64,000 nucleotides of DNA from Mariprofundus aestuarium (GCF_002795805.1 NZ_CP018799.1:923001-987000), one strand, 5' to 3'. Positions 1 through 9,525 are shown, counted from the first letter of the stretch. Program-made: numbers and translations. The notes: generated by a model from the sequence alone, not told the origin.

Positions 1-1
1 C

Positions 2-55
2 CCATTGAGTCAAACAGGGTGGGATCAGCGAGCAGGGCTTCAGTTTGAAGGCTAA
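2..55 (+). CDS. possible C-terminal tail of an upstream gene (partial)
   Basis: An open frame enters from the left edge and stops at TAA 53-55, giving a tail that reads roughly PLSQTGWDQRAGLQFEG. It overlaps the TTG start of the next gene by 11 bases, as in a coupled operon. The stretch is too short to assign. An upstream sugar-transfer gene would suit the neighbour, but that is a guess. Confidence 0.3.
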   Translation, partial: PLSQTGWDQRAGLQFEG

Positions 56-1568
56 CTCCGTTCACTTGATACGAGTTCTCAAGACAATATTTGATCGTTC
101 GATCTATTGGGTTTTGCTACCCTGCTTCTTTATTGCTTTGGTGGTTCTATTACCTGATTTTTCACAGTTTGAAATTGATACGGATGAAGGGATACAGGTG
201 ATATTGGCCCAGCTCTATCATCAGGGTTACACCTTTTTTTCGCAGGTAAAATACGACCATTTTCCATTTTTCAGTGTGATGTTAACCGGTTGGTTCAATC
301 TCTTTGGCTACCAGCTTCAGGTGGGCCGCATGATGATCACACTTTTTGTAGCCCTGCTGTTATGGTGCCTGGTTCTATTGATTCAACAGCGGGCGGGTTG
401 GCTGGCCGCGTTTACAGCATCTCTGCTGCTTCTGCTTGATGGTCAATTTCTTCTGATGTCCGCCTCGCTGATGCAGTCACTACCATTTATTGCTCTGGGG
501 CTGGCCTCTCTGTTGGCTATTCGACGAAGTGGCCCTTTGCAGGTCGGGTCAGTGGCTGTTTACGTTTCAGCTGCACTCATGGCTATGGCAGTTATGGTTA
601 AACTGTTTGCGGTCCTTATGGTTCCTGCGATGCTAGTAGAGCTGGCTAGGCGCCCACATGGTGGCCAACTTGTTTTGGCTTGGCTTGCAGGCGTACTGTT
701 CGTGCTGTTGCTCTGCACATGGATGATTGCCCCGGCACTTTATGATCCTGCCCTGTTGCATGAGAACATTCGCTATCTGCTTCTGCACCATGTGCAACCG
801 AAGCAGTGGATGCCCGATTTAACGCTACTGCACCTCTTGGCGAAGAAGATTCTCTATTTCCCCATACTGGTGCTGGCCATCATTGCTATGCTGCGCATGT
901 ACGGCTCACTAAGGTTGAACACACACACCGACTCCCAAGTGAATTCGAAGCGTGGCATACCGTTTGATCTGTTTCCTCTGATCTGGCTGTTATGTGTGCT
1001 CGTTGCACTGCTGTTTATGCACCCGGTCTGGTACCACTACTCTCCCATGCTGCTGGTACCACTGGTGTGGCTGGCTGCGTTGAGCGTGGGTGCTTTTGTC
1101 GGCAAGCAACATCGGGATGGTACCTTCGATGGCTGGCTTCGCCAAGGCGTGAGGGTCATGTTATGGGCACTGATTCTGCTACTCCCTATAATGATCCCTA
1201 TGCGTGGTGAGCAAATCAATACCCAGCTTGTAGAAGCAGGGAGTGCACTGGATGAACAACTTCTCACTGCTATAAAGCAACATGGCGAATCGCCTTGCAG
1301 TATGGTGACAGATCGCCCTATCTACCCATTTATTGCAGGCTGTAGCGTACCAGCGGACCATGCGGTGGTTTCGGAGAAGATGTTGCAGTCGGGATTGCAG
1401 AGTGAGGATGCCTATCTCAGGGCAATAGATCTCCACCACCCACAACTGGTGTTACTAGCCCGTTACTCGCAACTGAAGCAAAACCTTCCCTCTGAACTGA
1501 AACAGCGTGGTTACAGGCGGATTTACATAAGCGAAAAGGCATGGCTTTATACCAGAGATCCGGATTGA
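45..1568 (+). CDS. multi-pass membrane glycosyltransferase-like protein (GT-C / ArnT type)
   Basis: A 507-residue protein with many hydrophobic segments and an acidic DTDEG motif (residues 45-49) in the first extracytoplasmic loop. This layout is typical of GT-C transferases that use polyprenyl-phosphate sugars (GT39/GT83-like) in the inner membrane to modify lipids, glycans or proteins. The C-terminal ~110 residues are soluble. The start is TTG: the frame has an upstream stop at 6-8 and no ATG for about 90 codons, and the first membrane segment begins near residue 22, so a later start would cut it. The ribosome site is weak, and the gene probably depends on coupling to the gene entering from the left edge. 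The substrate cannot be told. It is convergent with recQ, with only 29 bases between. Confidence 0.7.
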   Translation: MKANSVHLIRVLKTIFDRSIYWVLLPCFFIALVVLLPDFSQFEIDTDEGIQVILAQLYHQGYTFFSQVKYDHFPFFSVMLTGWFNLFGYQLQVGRMMITLFVALLLWCLVLLIQQRAGWLAAFTASLLLLLDGQFLLMSASLMQSLPFIALGLASLLAIRRSGPLQVGSVAVYVSAALMAMAVMVKLFAVLMVPAMLVELARRPHGGQLVLAWLAGVLFVLLLCTWMIAPALYDPALLHENIRYLLLHHVQPKQWMPDLTLLHLLAKKILYFPILVLAIIAMLRMYGSLRLNTHTDSQVNSKRGIPFDLFPLIWLLCVLVALLFMHPVWYHYSPMLLVPLVWLAALSVGAFVGKQHRDGTFDGWLRQGVRVMLWALILLLPIMIPMRGEQINTQLVEAGSALDEQLLTAIKQHGESPCSMVTDRPIYPFIAGCSVPADHAVVSEKMLQSGLQSEDAYLRAIDLHHPQLVLLARYSQLKQNLPSELKQRGYRRIYISEKAWLYTRDPD

Positions 1569-1597
1569 GAGTAAAATGTGACCTGTCTGCTGGAATT

Positions 1598-3406
1598 CTA
1601 TCGGGTTGAACTGCTGATTTCGTTCAGAAACACCTCACCGTAGCGGGCGAGTTTGCCTTGGCCGACACCGGAGATATCGAGGAACTGCCCTTCGCTGGCC
1701 GGTTTGACGACCGCCATCTCTGTGAGGGTTTTATCCGGGAAGATGACGTAGGGCGGCACGTTCTGCTCCTTGGCCAGCCGGGCGCGCAGGGCGCGCAGCG
1801 CTTCGAAGAGTTGCTGATCCTGTGATGAGAGATCCGATACGGCCGCCGAAAGTTTCTTCTTTTTAACTTTCGCTTTGTGAAGACCGCGCAGCATCACCGT
1901 TTGCGGGGTTTCACTCTTCTTGAGCAGTGGCCAAGCCTTCTGGGTCAGTTTCAGAACACCATAACCTTCTGCATCGGTGGCGAGATAGCCGTGAGCGATC
2001 AGCTGGCGGAATATGCCACGCCATTCAATCGCCGTGTGTTCATGGCCGATATCGAAGGTGGATAGCTTGTCATGACTGCTTCGCTCAATGCGCTCACTGC
2101 TTTTCCCGGTTAATACATCGATCACATACTGGGCACCATATCGCTCACCTGTTCGATAGACGCAGGAGAGTGCTTTTTGGGTGGCAATGGTGGCATCCCA
2201 TGTCTGCGGTGGATTCATGCAGTTATCGCAGTTGCCGCACGGTTGATTGGTTGTTTCGCCGAAATAGGTGAGTAGGGCGATGCGGCGGCAGCTGGTTAGC
2301 TCGCATAAGCCCAGCATGGCATCGGTTTTCTGGTGCATCACCCGTTTGAACTTTTCTTCGGCATCACTGTTTTCAGTGAACAGGCGAAGCCCCACGACAT
2401 CTCTTAATCCGTAACTCATCCATGCATCCGCAGGTTTGCCGTCACGTCCTGCACGCCCTGTCTCCTGATAATAGGCTTCGATATTCTTCGGTAGGTTCAT
2501 ATGCGCAACAAAGCGCACGTCAGGCTTGTCGATACCCATGCCGAAAGCGATGGTCGCGACGATGATCAGGCCATCCTCGCGCAGGAACCGCTGCTGATTC
2601 TCCTGTCTGCTCTCCTGTCCAAGTCCTGCATGGTAGGGGAGCGCTGTTCGCCCTTTGGTGTTTAGCCATTGGGATATTGTATCTACACTTTTGCGTGTCT
2701 GGCAGTAGATGATACCCGCGTCATCGGGGTGATTCTCCTCGATAAAACGCCACAGCTCCTCGCGGCTGTTGCCACTCTCGCTGATGGCATAGTGGATGTT
2801 TGGGCGATCGAAGCTGTTGACGAAGAGAGAGGCGTGATCCAGAGCCAGTTGCTCAATGATTTCACTGCGCGTTCGCGCATCGGCCGTGGCCGTGAGCGCA
2901 ATGCGTGGAACTGCTGGAAAACGTTCGTGCAGCATGCAAAGTTGCTGGTACTCTTTGCGGAAGTCGTGCCCCCATTGCGACACACAGTGCGCCTCATCAA
3001 TGGCGAAAAGAGCAATTTCAGTGCGATCCAGAAGTGACAGTGTGGCCGAGTTTAGCAGGCGTTCGGGGGCGAGATAGAGCAGGTCGAGTTCGCCAGCCAG
3101 TAGTTGCGCTTCGATGTCGCGCTGTGCGCTGGGCGAAAGCGTGGAGTTGAGGAAAGCTGCGCGAATACCGAGCTGGGTCATTGCATCGACCTGATCCTGC
3201 ATCAGTGCGATCAGTGGCGAGATGACAATGCCACAGCCTGCACGGATCAGGGCAGGGATTTGGTAGCAGATCGATTTTCCGCCGCCGGTCGGCATCAGTG
3301 TCAGTACGTCATTTCCGTCGATCAGAGCAGTAATGATGTCGGCTTGATGGTGGCGGAAGTTCTCGTAGCCGAAGGTTGATTTCAGGATGTTTTGGGCACG
3401 TTGCAT
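1598..3406 (-). CDS. recQ: ATP-dependent DNA helicase RecQ
   Basis: A 602-residue 3'-5' superfamily 2 helicase for recombination repair and restart of stalled forks. Visible features are the Walker A loop GGGKS (41-45), DEAH box (137-140), arginine-finger motif GRAGRDG (318-324), the RecQ zinc site C368/C373/C390/C393/C396, a winged-helix region, and a C-terminal HRDC domain (about 520-600). Length and domain order match full-length bacterial RecQ. It is divergent from ribE with 65 bases between the starts, so the two promoters must overlap or abut. It ends convergently with the membrane glycosyltransferase. Confidence 0.97.
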   Translation of the reverse strand: MQRAQNILKSTFGYENFRHHQADIITALIDGNDVLTLMPTGGGKSICYQIPALIRAGCGIVISPLIALMQDQVDAMTQLGIRAAFLNSTLSPSAQRDIEAQLLAGELDLLYLAPERLLNSATLSLLDRTEIALFAIDEAHCVSQWGHDFRKEYQQLCMLHERFPAVPRIALTATADARTRSEIIEQLALDHASLFVNSFDRPNIHYAISESGNSREELWRFIEENHPDDAGIIYCQTRKSVDTISQWLNTKGRTALPYHAGLGQESRQENQQRFLREDGLIIVATIAFGMGIDKPDVRFVAHMNLPKNIEAYYQETGRAGRDGKPADAWMSYGLRDVVGLRLFTENSDAEEKFKRVMHQKTDAMLGLCELTSCRRIALLTYFGETTNQPCGNCDNCMNPPQTWDATIATQKALSCVYRTGERYGAQYVIDVLTGKSSERIERSSHDKLSTFDIGHEHTAIEWRGIFRQLIAHGYLATDAEGYGVLKLTQKAWPLLKKSETPQTVMLRGLHKAKVKKKKLSAAVSDLSSQDQQLFEALRALRARLAKEQNVPPYVIFPDKTLTEMAVVKPASEGQFLDISGVGQGKLARYGEVFLNEISSSTR

Positions 3407-3471
3407 GGCCGTTGATTATCCACAATTACCGATTCGATGGAATCAGTTTGGAAAAACGGTAAGATGCGCCG

Positions 3472-4077
3472 ATGTTCACAGGAATTATTCAGGACGTTGG
3501 TGCCATAGCGGGTATCCGGCGCGAACCTGAGCAGACTCACATGGTATTCAAGACGGTGTTGGAGATGGCTAACTGGCAACTGGGCGACTCAGTCGCCTGT
3601 AACGGCTGCTGCCTGACGATCACAGAATTTCCGCAAGATCATGCCTTTGCTGCCACGCTGTCTCAAGAGTCGCTAAACCTGACTATCTTTTCGGATGCGG
3701 CAGAAGGTGATGCGATCAATCTGGAGCCCGCGCTGCGCATGGGTGATGCACTGGGCGGGCATATGGTGACCGGCCATGTTGACGGCGTTGGTGTCGTCAA
3801 ATCGGTAAAGGCGGTTGGCGAACATCGCGAACTTACCTTTAGATTGCCCAAAAGCCTGGCTCGCTATGTGGTGAAAAAAGGGTCGGTGGCAATCAACGGG
3901 GTAAGCCTTACGGTGAACCTTGTGGATGGTTGCGACTTTACCGTTAACCTGATTCCCCATACCTTGTCGCACACCAATCTGGGGGGCCTCAAAGCGGGCG
4001 CTGAAGTGAACATCGAAACAGATATGTATGGTCGTTATGTAGAGCGACTGATGCAATTTCAAACGGAGAATTCATGA
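3472..4077 (+). CDS. ribE: riboflavin synthase alpha chain
   Basis: A 201-residue protein that joins two molecules of 6,7-dimethyl-8-ribityllumazine to give riboflavin. It shows the canonical N-terminus MFTGIIQDVG and two lumazine-binding repeats: the first carries CNGCCLTI (about 43-50), the second carries INGVSLTVN with GHMVTGHVDG just before it. It heads a rib operon and its stop overlaps the ribBA start by 4 bases (ATGA), so translation is coupled. The 65-base upstream gap is too short for a full FMN riboswitch. ribD, needed for the middle steps, is absent here. Confidence 0.97.
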   Translation: MFTGIIQDVGAIAGIRREPEQTHMVFKTVLEMANWQLGDSVACNGCCLTITEFPQDHAFAATLSQESLNLTIFSDAAEGDAINLEPALRMGDALGGHMVTGHVDGVGVVKSVKAVGEHRELTFRLPKSLARYVVKKGSVAINGVSLTVNLVDGCDFTVNLIPHTLSHTNLGGLKAGAEVNIETDMYGRYVERLMQFQTENS

Positions 4078-5294
4078 CACTGGCTACAACCGAAGAGTTG
4101 CTTGACGAGCTGCGTGCAGGACGCATGATCATTCTCGCTGACGATGAAGATCGCGAGAACGAGGGTGATCTGGTCATGGCTGCGGAGTGGGTGACACCTG
4201 AAGCGATCAACTTCATGGCCACCCATGGTCGCGGACTGATCTGCCTAGCGCTCACACAGGAGCAGACCGATCGTTTGCAGCTGCCACTGATGGTCTCCAA
4301 CACCAACTCCAAGTTCAAAACCAACTTTACGATCTCGATCGAGGCTGCTGAGGGTGTAACCACTGGTATCTCTGCCCATGACCGGGCTCATACGATTCGT
4401 ACTGCCATTGCCGATGGCTCCCGGGCAGAAGATATCCATACGCCGGGCCATGTCTTTCCGCTGGTTGGACGTGACGGGGGGCTGCTGGTTCGTGCTGGCC
4501 ATACCGAGGCGAGCATTGATCTGGCTCGGCTTGCGGGGCTCAAGCCTGCTGGTGTGATCTGCGAAATCATGAATGATGACGGTACCATGGCGCGCATGCC
4601 GGAGTTGAAAAAATTTGCCAAGAAACACAATCTGAAGGTTGGGTCTATTGCTGATGTGATCAGCCATCGCCTACAGCACGATTCATTAGTCAGGCGCGAG
4701 GTGGAGGTGCGTATGCCGACCGAGTTCGGCGAATTCCGCATGATCGGATACAGCAATGCGGTCGACAAGACCGAGCATGTGGCGTTGGTGATGGGTGAGC
4801 CGGATGCGGAACGTCCGTGTCTGGTTCGCGTTCACTCCGAGTGCCTGACCGGTGACGTTTTTGCATCACGCCGCTGTGACTGCGGTTCGCAGCTGCATGC
4901 TGCGATGCGGCAGGTAGCTGAAGCCGGAGAGGGGGTGGTTCTCTACCTCAGGCAGGAAGGGCGCGGCATCGGGCTTTTGAACAAGCTTAAGGCATACAAC
5001 CTGCAGGATGCCGGTCACGATACGGTATCGGCCAATGAGAAACTTGGTTTTAAAGCGGACCTGCGCGATTATGGCATCGGTGCACAGATTCTGCGCGACC
5101 TTGGGCTGCGTAAGCTTAGTCTGTTGACCAATAACCCGAAGAAGATCGTAGCACTTGACGGTTACGGGCTTGAGGTTAGCGAGCGCGTGCAGCTGCAGAG
5201 TAGCCCACATAAGGATAACATAGCCTATCTGACCACCAAAAAAGAGAAGATGGGACATATGCTGAACATGAAGGATGAAACAAATGAGTCTTGA
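4074..5294 (+). CDS. ribBA: bifunctional DHBP synthase / GTP cyclohydrolase II
   Basis: A 406-residue fusion that makes both riboflavin precursors. Residues about 1-199 are the RibB domain, which forms 3,4-dihydroxy-2-butanone 4-phosphate from ribulose 5-phosphate (acidic loop DDEDRENEGD, and HTPGHVFPL). Residues about 200-400 are the RibA domain, which opens GTP (zinc-cysteine segment SECLTGDVFASRRCDCGS, and RQEGRGIGL). Both catalytic motif sets look intact, unlike fusions where the RibA half has decayed. It overlaps ribE by 4 bases and ribH by 11 bases. Confidence 0.97.
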   Translation: MTLATTEELLDELRAGRMIILADDEDRENEGDLVMAAEWVTPEAINFMATHGRGLICLALTQEQTDRLQLPLMVSNTNSKFKTNFTISIEAAEGVTTGISAHDRAHTIRTAIADGSRAEDIHTPGHVFPLVGRDGGLLVRAGHTEASIDLARLAGLKPAGVICEIMNDDGTMARMPELKKFAKKHNLKVGSIADVISHRLQHDSLVRREVEVRMPTEFGEFRMIGYSNAVDKTEHVALVMGEPDAERPCLVRVHSECLTGDVFASRRCDCGSQLHAAMRQVAEAGEGVVLYLRQEGRGIGLLNKLKAYNLQDAGHDTVSANEKLGFKADLRDYGIGAQILRDLGLRKLSLLTNNPKKIVALDGYGLEVSERVQLQSSPHKDNIAYLTTKKEKMGHMLNMKDETNES

Positions 5295-5763
5295 TGCGCC
5301 ACATCTGGCTGGCAATGTTGATGCTACGGGGTTGACCGTAGGCATTGTTGTCAGCCGTTTTAATAACGACATTACCGAGGCGCTGCTATCGGGTGCGGTT
5401 TCCGCATTGAAAGAGCACGGTGGCCGTGATGAGGATATGACTATTGTGTATGTTCCGGGCGCATTTGAGATCGGTACGATCGCTGCAAAAATGGCCGACA
5501 CGGGTCGCTTTGATGCGATTGTTTGCCTGGGTTGTGTTATTCGCGGCGATACGGCCCACTTTGACTATGTCTGTCAGGGTGCAATGGATGCCATTGGCAA
5601 GGTCGCTCAGCGTGGTGATGTTGGGGTGGGTAACGGCGTATTGACGCTTGATACGCATGAACAGGCGCTGGAACGTATCGGCGGCGCACATGGGCATAAG
5701 GGTGAAGAAGCTGCTTTAACAGCGGTTGAAGTTGTTCGACAGTTGCAGGCTCTGGAGGTTTAA
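5284..5763 (+). CDS. ribH: 6,7-dimethyl-8-ribityllumazine synthase
   Basis: A 159-residue subunit that condenses the products of the two RibBA activities into lumazine, the substrate of RibE. It carries the phosphate- and substrate-binding segments SRFNNDIT, PGAFEIG and RGDTAHFDYV, whose His is the proton-transfer residue. The ATG at 5284 is preferred because AAGGA (5271-5275) lies 8 bases before it; an in-frame ATG at 5275 sits inside that site. It overlaps the end of ribBA by 11 bases and shares its last base with the nusB start. Confidence 0.96.
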   Translation: MSLDAPHLAGNVDATGLTVGIVVSRFNNDITEALLSGAVSALKEHGGRDEDMTIVYVPGAFEIGTIAAKMADTGRFDAIVCLGCVIRGDTAHFDYVCQGAMDAIGKVAQRGDVGVGNGVLTLDTHEQALERIGGAHGHKGEEAALTAVEVVRQLQALEV

Positions 5764-6197
5764 TGGCAAATCGTCATATGGCGCGTGAATCTGCGCTGGA
5801 AACACTTTATGCATGGGGCTCTGGCGAAAAGGATGGCGGTGCGATCCCAGATCTGATTGCCAGTCGCTTGCAGCATGAAGAGCGCGCCGATCAGGATGAA
5901 AACTACCTGCGTGAATTGGTGTATGGAGTTACTGATCATGTCGATGCGCTCGATGAAGTGATCAAAACAGCGGTGCGGGGCAGAAGCCTGCGTTCAGTGG
6001 CTCAGCTTGAGATTAATGTGATTCGTCTGGCTGTCTGGGAGATGCAGAATCGTCTGGAGATTCCTTACCGTGTGATTATCAACGAAGCGCTGGAGTTGAC
6101 CCGTGATTATGCAGGTGAATCTCCACGCGGCTTTATCAATGGTGTGCTTGATAATCTGGCAAAACAGCTTCGCCCGGCTGAAATGGGCAATAAATAA
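5763..6197 (+). CDS. nusB: transcription antitermination factor NusB
   Basis: A 144-residue all-helical protein that binds BoxA RNA with NusE (S10) in rRNA antitermination. The N-terminal ARESALETLYAW and the C-terminal RVIINEALELTRDYAGE followed by FINGVLDNLAK are typical of the family. Its start overlaps the ribH stop by one base (TAATG), so it is the last member of the rib operon. The ribH-nusB linkage is common in bacteria. A gap of about 100 bases precedes queG. Confidence 0.97.
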   Translation: MANRHMARESALETLYAWGSGEKDGGAIPDLIASRLQHEERADQDENYLRELVYGVTDHVDALDEVIKTAVRGRSLRSVAQLEINVIRLAVWEMQNRLEIPYRVIINEALELTRDYAGESPRGFINGVLDNLAKQLRPAEMGNK

Positions 6198-6296
6198 CAC
6201 TACGCCATAATCTGAGTAGCCCCAGGTTGCTTTCGACCGATAAATAACCAATTGCTTATGTTATACGCGATGCCAGTGCTGTGTCAGACTGCGGCA

Positions 6297-7469
6297 ATGG
6301 TTTCCAATGGCTTGAAAGATAGGGTTCGCGCCAAAGCGAAGGAGTGCGGTTTTGCGCTCTGTCATGTGACCCGTCCCGAAGTAGGGGGGCAGCATGCCGA
6401 TGCACTGCAGCGTTGGAGTGATGCTGGCATGCAGGGCGATATGGTATGGATGGCGGAAGAGATGCGTATGCAGCGACGCAAATCACCTGAAACCATGCTG
6501 CAGGGCGTTAACAGTGTCATCACTGTGGCGATGCATTATACACCACCGGATTATTCGCTGGATGAGGCAGATGCGCAGAAGCTCTGCGGCGTGATTAGCG
6601 CTTATGCTCATGGCGACGATTACCATGATATTATGAAAAAACGGCTGAAGGCTCTGGCGCTTGAACTGGATGCGATGCTGGGAGTTCACGATCAGCGGGT
6701 TTTCGTTGATACCGCCCCTGTACTCGAGCATGCGCTTGCCGCATCAGCCGGCTTAGGCTGGCAGGGTAAGCATACACTTACGATTCAGAGGCAGCTGGGT
6801 TCATGGTTTCTGCTCGGCGAGATATTCACCACGGCCGAATTTGAGCCGGATCAACCGGCAATTAACCACTGCGGTAGCTGCACAGCCTGCATCGATATCT
6901 GTCCGACAAGGGCGATCGTTGCTCCTTACGTGGTCGATGCGCGTCGCTGTATCTCCTACCTGACGATTGAGTTTGATGATTTTATCCCGGCAGAGTTTCG
7001 CCCGTTGATGGGTAACCGTATCTACGGCTGTGATGACTGCCAGATGGTCTGTCCGTGGAACGCACATGCCACCAAAGATAAGGATGCTGTTGTTGATCTC
7101 CTTATGCCAAAAGGGGAGAATAATCTTCCCGACCTTGCTAGTCTGCTCCTGCTCGACGAAGAGGCGTTCCGGATTCGGTTCCGGAAATCACCGATCAAGC
7201 GAACAAAGCGGCGTGGTTTACTGCGTAATGTCTGCATTGCTATGGGCAATTCAGGCAATGTGCACTGTATCCCCGCACTGCTGGATGCCCTGAATGATGG
7301 GGAGTCATTGATCCGGGGACATGCGGCCTGGGCCTTGGCAAGGTTAACCGATCAGGGCAATCGTGAGAGGGTTCTGGCCGCGCTGAACCTTCTGTCTGAG
7401 CAGGAAAACGATCCGGCTGTTCTGCATGAGTTCATGTCGGCAATTCAAGGTATAAGGGAAGAGTCATGA
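6297..7469 (+). CDS. queG: epoxyqueuosine reductase QueG
   Basis: A 390-residue cobalamin- and iron-sulfur-dependent enzyme that reduces epoxyqueuosine to queuosine at the tRNA wobble position. Two ferredoxin-like clusters are visible, CGSCTACIDICPTRA and CDDCQMVCPWN, plus GLGWQGKHTL and a C-terminal HEAT-like repeat (about 320-370). The start is uncertain: in-frame TTG 6252, ATG 6258 and ATG 6270 extend it, but family similarity begins just after ATG 6297 and none of the starts has a convincing ribosome site. Its stop overlaps gph by 4 bases. Confidence 0.92.
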   Translation: MVSNGLKDRVRAKAKECGFALCHVTRPEVGGQHADALQRWSDAGMQGDMVWMAEEMRMQRRKSPETMLQGVNSVITVAMHYTPPDYSLDEADAQKLCGVISAYAHGDDYHDIMKKRLKALALELDAMLGVHDQRVFVDTAPVLEHALAASAGLGWQGKHTLTIQRQLGSWFLLGEIFTTAEFEPDQPAINHCGSCTACIDICPTRAIVAPYVVDARRCISYLTIEFDDFIPAEFRPLMGNRIYGCDDCQMVCPWNAHATKDKDAVVDLLMPKGENNLPDLASLLLLDEEAFRIRFRKSPIKRTKRRGLLRNVCIAMGNSGNVHCIPALLDALNDGESLIRGHAAWALARLTDQGNRERVLAALNLLSEQENDPAVLHEFMSAIQGIREES

Positions 7470-8125
7470 GTACACCTAAAGCATTTATTTTCGACCTCGA
7501 CGGTACACTGGTGGATGCATTGCCCGATATTCAGGCCAATGCCAACCGCGCACTGGAGTCGCTTGGCTACGAGCTGCGTTTAAGCCTTAAGGATACACAG
7601 CCGCATGTCGGTGGCGGGGCACATAAGCTGGCCTCCAATGTGTTGGGCCTTCCAATGGAGCATGATGAGACCATGGCGCTCTACCACGCTTTTGCCGATA
7701 TCTATGAGCAGCATCCGGCCGAATTTGGCAAACCTTTTCCCGGCGTAATGCATGTGCTTGATACACTCAAAGCCAAGGGGATTCCCATCTCCTGCGTGAC
7801 TGCAAAACCGGCGAAGGCGCGCATTAAGGTGCTGGACCAGATGGGGCTTACTCCTTACCTCACCCTGGCACTTTCGCCGGAGGATGGCTTCGCCAAGAAG
7901 CCTGCGCCGGATATGTTGTATGAGTGCTGCCGGGCGATGGGTGTTGAGCCTTCCGAAACTGTGATGGTGGGTGATACGCGCTTTGATGTTGAGGCTGGCT
8001 TTAACGCTGGATGCATGGCCGTTGCATTTGCCGAGCACGGCTATCAGGACGTGCCTGCGGAGTATGCTGATCGTGTCGTCTCCCTGCCTGACTTTACAGA
8101 CCTTCTAAAACTGCTTGATGACTAA
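7466..8125 (+). CDS. gph: phosphoglycolate phosphatase (HAD family)
   Basis: A 219-residue haloacid-dehalogenase phosphatase. Motif I FDLDGTLVD gives the nucleophile Asp10 and acid/base Asp12, a helical cap follows, motif III is around AKKPAPDML, and motif IV is MVGDTRFDVEAG. Gph removes 2-phosphoglycolate formed in DNA repair or by Rubisco oxygenation; other small phosphate esters are possible because HAD specificity is hard to read. It is coupled to queG (ATGA) and overlaps thiE by 8 bases. Confidence 0.88.
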   Translation: MSTPKAFIFDLDGTLVDALPDIQANANRALESLGYELRLSLKDTQPHVGGGAHKLASNVLGLPMEHDETMALYHAFADIYEQHPAEFGKPFPGVMHVLDTLKAKGIPISCVTAKPAKARIKVLDQMGLTPYLTLALSPEDGFAKKPAPDMLYECCRAMGVEPSETVMVGDTRFDVEAGFNAGCMAVAFAEHGYQDVPAEYADRVVSLPDFTDLLKLLDD

Positions 8126-8747
8126 AGTCAGCGGCATCTACGCCATACTTCCTGCTGATCTGGAGATGGCAGATCTTCTCTCGAAAGCCGAGGCGGCTTT
8201 AAAGGGTGGTGTCCGCATCCTCCAGTTTCGTGACAAAAAACAGGGGTACAAACGGGCAATCAAGCGGGCTAAAGCGCTGCGTGAACTTACGCATCGTTAT
8301 GAGGCGATGTTGTTCATCAACGATTCGGCAAATCTGGCTGTCGCTGCCGGCGCCGATGGTGTGCATCTGGGGCGTGATGATCTCTCTGATCTGGCTGAGC
8401 TCAGGAGTCAGATCGGTGAGCGCCTGATTGTCGGGGTGACCTGCCGGGCTGATGTGGCATACGCCAAAGCTGTGCTCAATGATGGCGCTGATTACGTCTC
8501 CTTTGGTGCAGTTTGGGCTACGACAACCAAGCCTGAGGTGCCGCCGTTAGGTCTTGCCCGTCTGGCCAAGACCCGTCAATTGCTTCCCGATGCGAATATC
8601 TGCGCCATTGGCGGTATCACGGCTGATAATGTGGTGCAGGTCAAAGCGGCCGGCGCTGACTGTGCAGCTGTGATTTCAGGGCTGTTTGCCGATGAAGATA
8701 TTGAGTCGAAGGCACGGTTGCTGACTGAGATGTGGAAGCTGGCGTGA
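8118..8747 (+). CDS. thiE: thiamine-phosphate synthase
   Basis: A 209-residue TIM-barrel enzyme that joins HMP pyrophosphate and the thiazole phosphate to form thiamine phosphate. Diagnostic segments are LQFRDK near the N-terminus, FINDSANLAVAAGADGVHLG, a TTKPEVPPLG loop and AIGGITADNV. ATG 8118 is preferred over an in-frame TTG three bases earlier. It is translationally coupled to gph and thiD, so the substrate-forming and coupling steps are co-expressed. thiC, thiG and thiH are not in this window. Confidence 0.95.
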   Translation: MTKVSGIYAILPADLEMADLLSKAEAALKGGVRILQFRDKKQGYKRAIKRAKALRELTHRYEAMLFINDSANLAVAAGADGVHLGRDDLSDLAELRSQIGERLIVGVTCRADVAYAKAVLNDGADYVSFGAVWATTTKPEVPPLGLARLAKTRQLLPDANICAIGGITADNVVQVKAAGADCAAVISGLFADEDIESKARLLTEMWKLA

Positions 8748-9484
8748 CTGGAGAGGGGGTGAGACAAGTCTGCCTGACCATCGGTGGATCCGACTCCTGC
8801 GGTGGAGCCGGGATTCAGGCTGACCTCAGTGTTTTCGAGGCGCTTGGGGTGCATGGTTGCTCCGCGACCACCGCACTGACAGCGCAGAATCCAAAGTTTA
8901 TTAGCCGCATTGAACCTGTGTCGTTGGCACAGCTGGATGCCGAAATTCACGCCGTTTTCGATTACTATGATGTGGCTGTGGTGAAAACCGGCATGTTGCT
9001 TGATGCTGAACATGTGGCTGTTGTCTCCGCGCTGCTGCATCAATTACATAAAGGAATGCTTGTTGTTGATCCGGTAATGATCTCCAGTAGTGGCAGGGCC
9101 CTGCTCGATCAAGGTGGCGTGGATGCGCTGAACCATGCCCTGCTTCCGCTGGCAACACTGGTGACACCTAATCTTGATGAGGCTGCTGTGCTTCTGGGTG
9201 GAGCAGTTGTCGACCCCGGTGAGGCTGCAAAGAGACTGGTCGATCAACTGGGTTGTGCAGTGCTGCTTAAAGGCGGTCATGGGGAAAGGGATGAGCTTCT
9301 CGATCTGTTGTGTGGCCTGGATGGAGAGATTACCCCGTTCTCACATGCCAGACAGCCGTGGAGTGAGTCTCAATCTCACGGGACTGGCTGCCGACTTGCA
9401 TCGGCGATTGCAGCGAAGCTTTCGCTAGAAGAATCGCTCACCGTTGCTGTCGCTCAAGGGGTCGCTTTCCTGCAAGGCAGCTAG
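8744..9484 (+). CDS. thiD: hydroxymethylpyrimidine/phosphomethylpyrimidine kinase
   Basis: A 246-residue ribokinase-fold enzyme that phosphorylates HMP and HMP phosphate to the pyrophosphate used by ThiE. It has TIGGSDSCGGAGIQADL at the N-terminus, VVDPVMISSSG, TPNLDEAAVLLG and the anion-hole motif SHGTGCRLASAIAA. The GTG at 8744 is chosen because it gives a 4-base GTGA overlap with thiE and GGAAG lies 5 bases before it; GTG 8732 is also in frame. It ends the vitamin operon, and the next gene has its own promoter region. Confidence 0.94.
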   Translation: MTGEGVRQVCLTIGGSDSCGGAGIQADLSVFEALGVHGCSATTALTAQNPKFISRIEPVSLAQLDAEIHAVFDYYDVAVVKTGMLLDAEHVAVVSALLHQLHKGMLVVDPVMISSSGRALLDQGGVDALNHALLPLATLVTPNLDEAAVLLGGAVVDPGEAAKRLVDQLGCAVLLKGGHGERDELLDLLCGLDGEITPFSHARQPWSESQSHGTGCRLASAIAAKLSLEESLTVAVAQGVAFLQGS

Positions 9485-9525
9485 TCTCATAACATATTGG
9501 AATTAAAAGGAAAATACGAAAAAGC

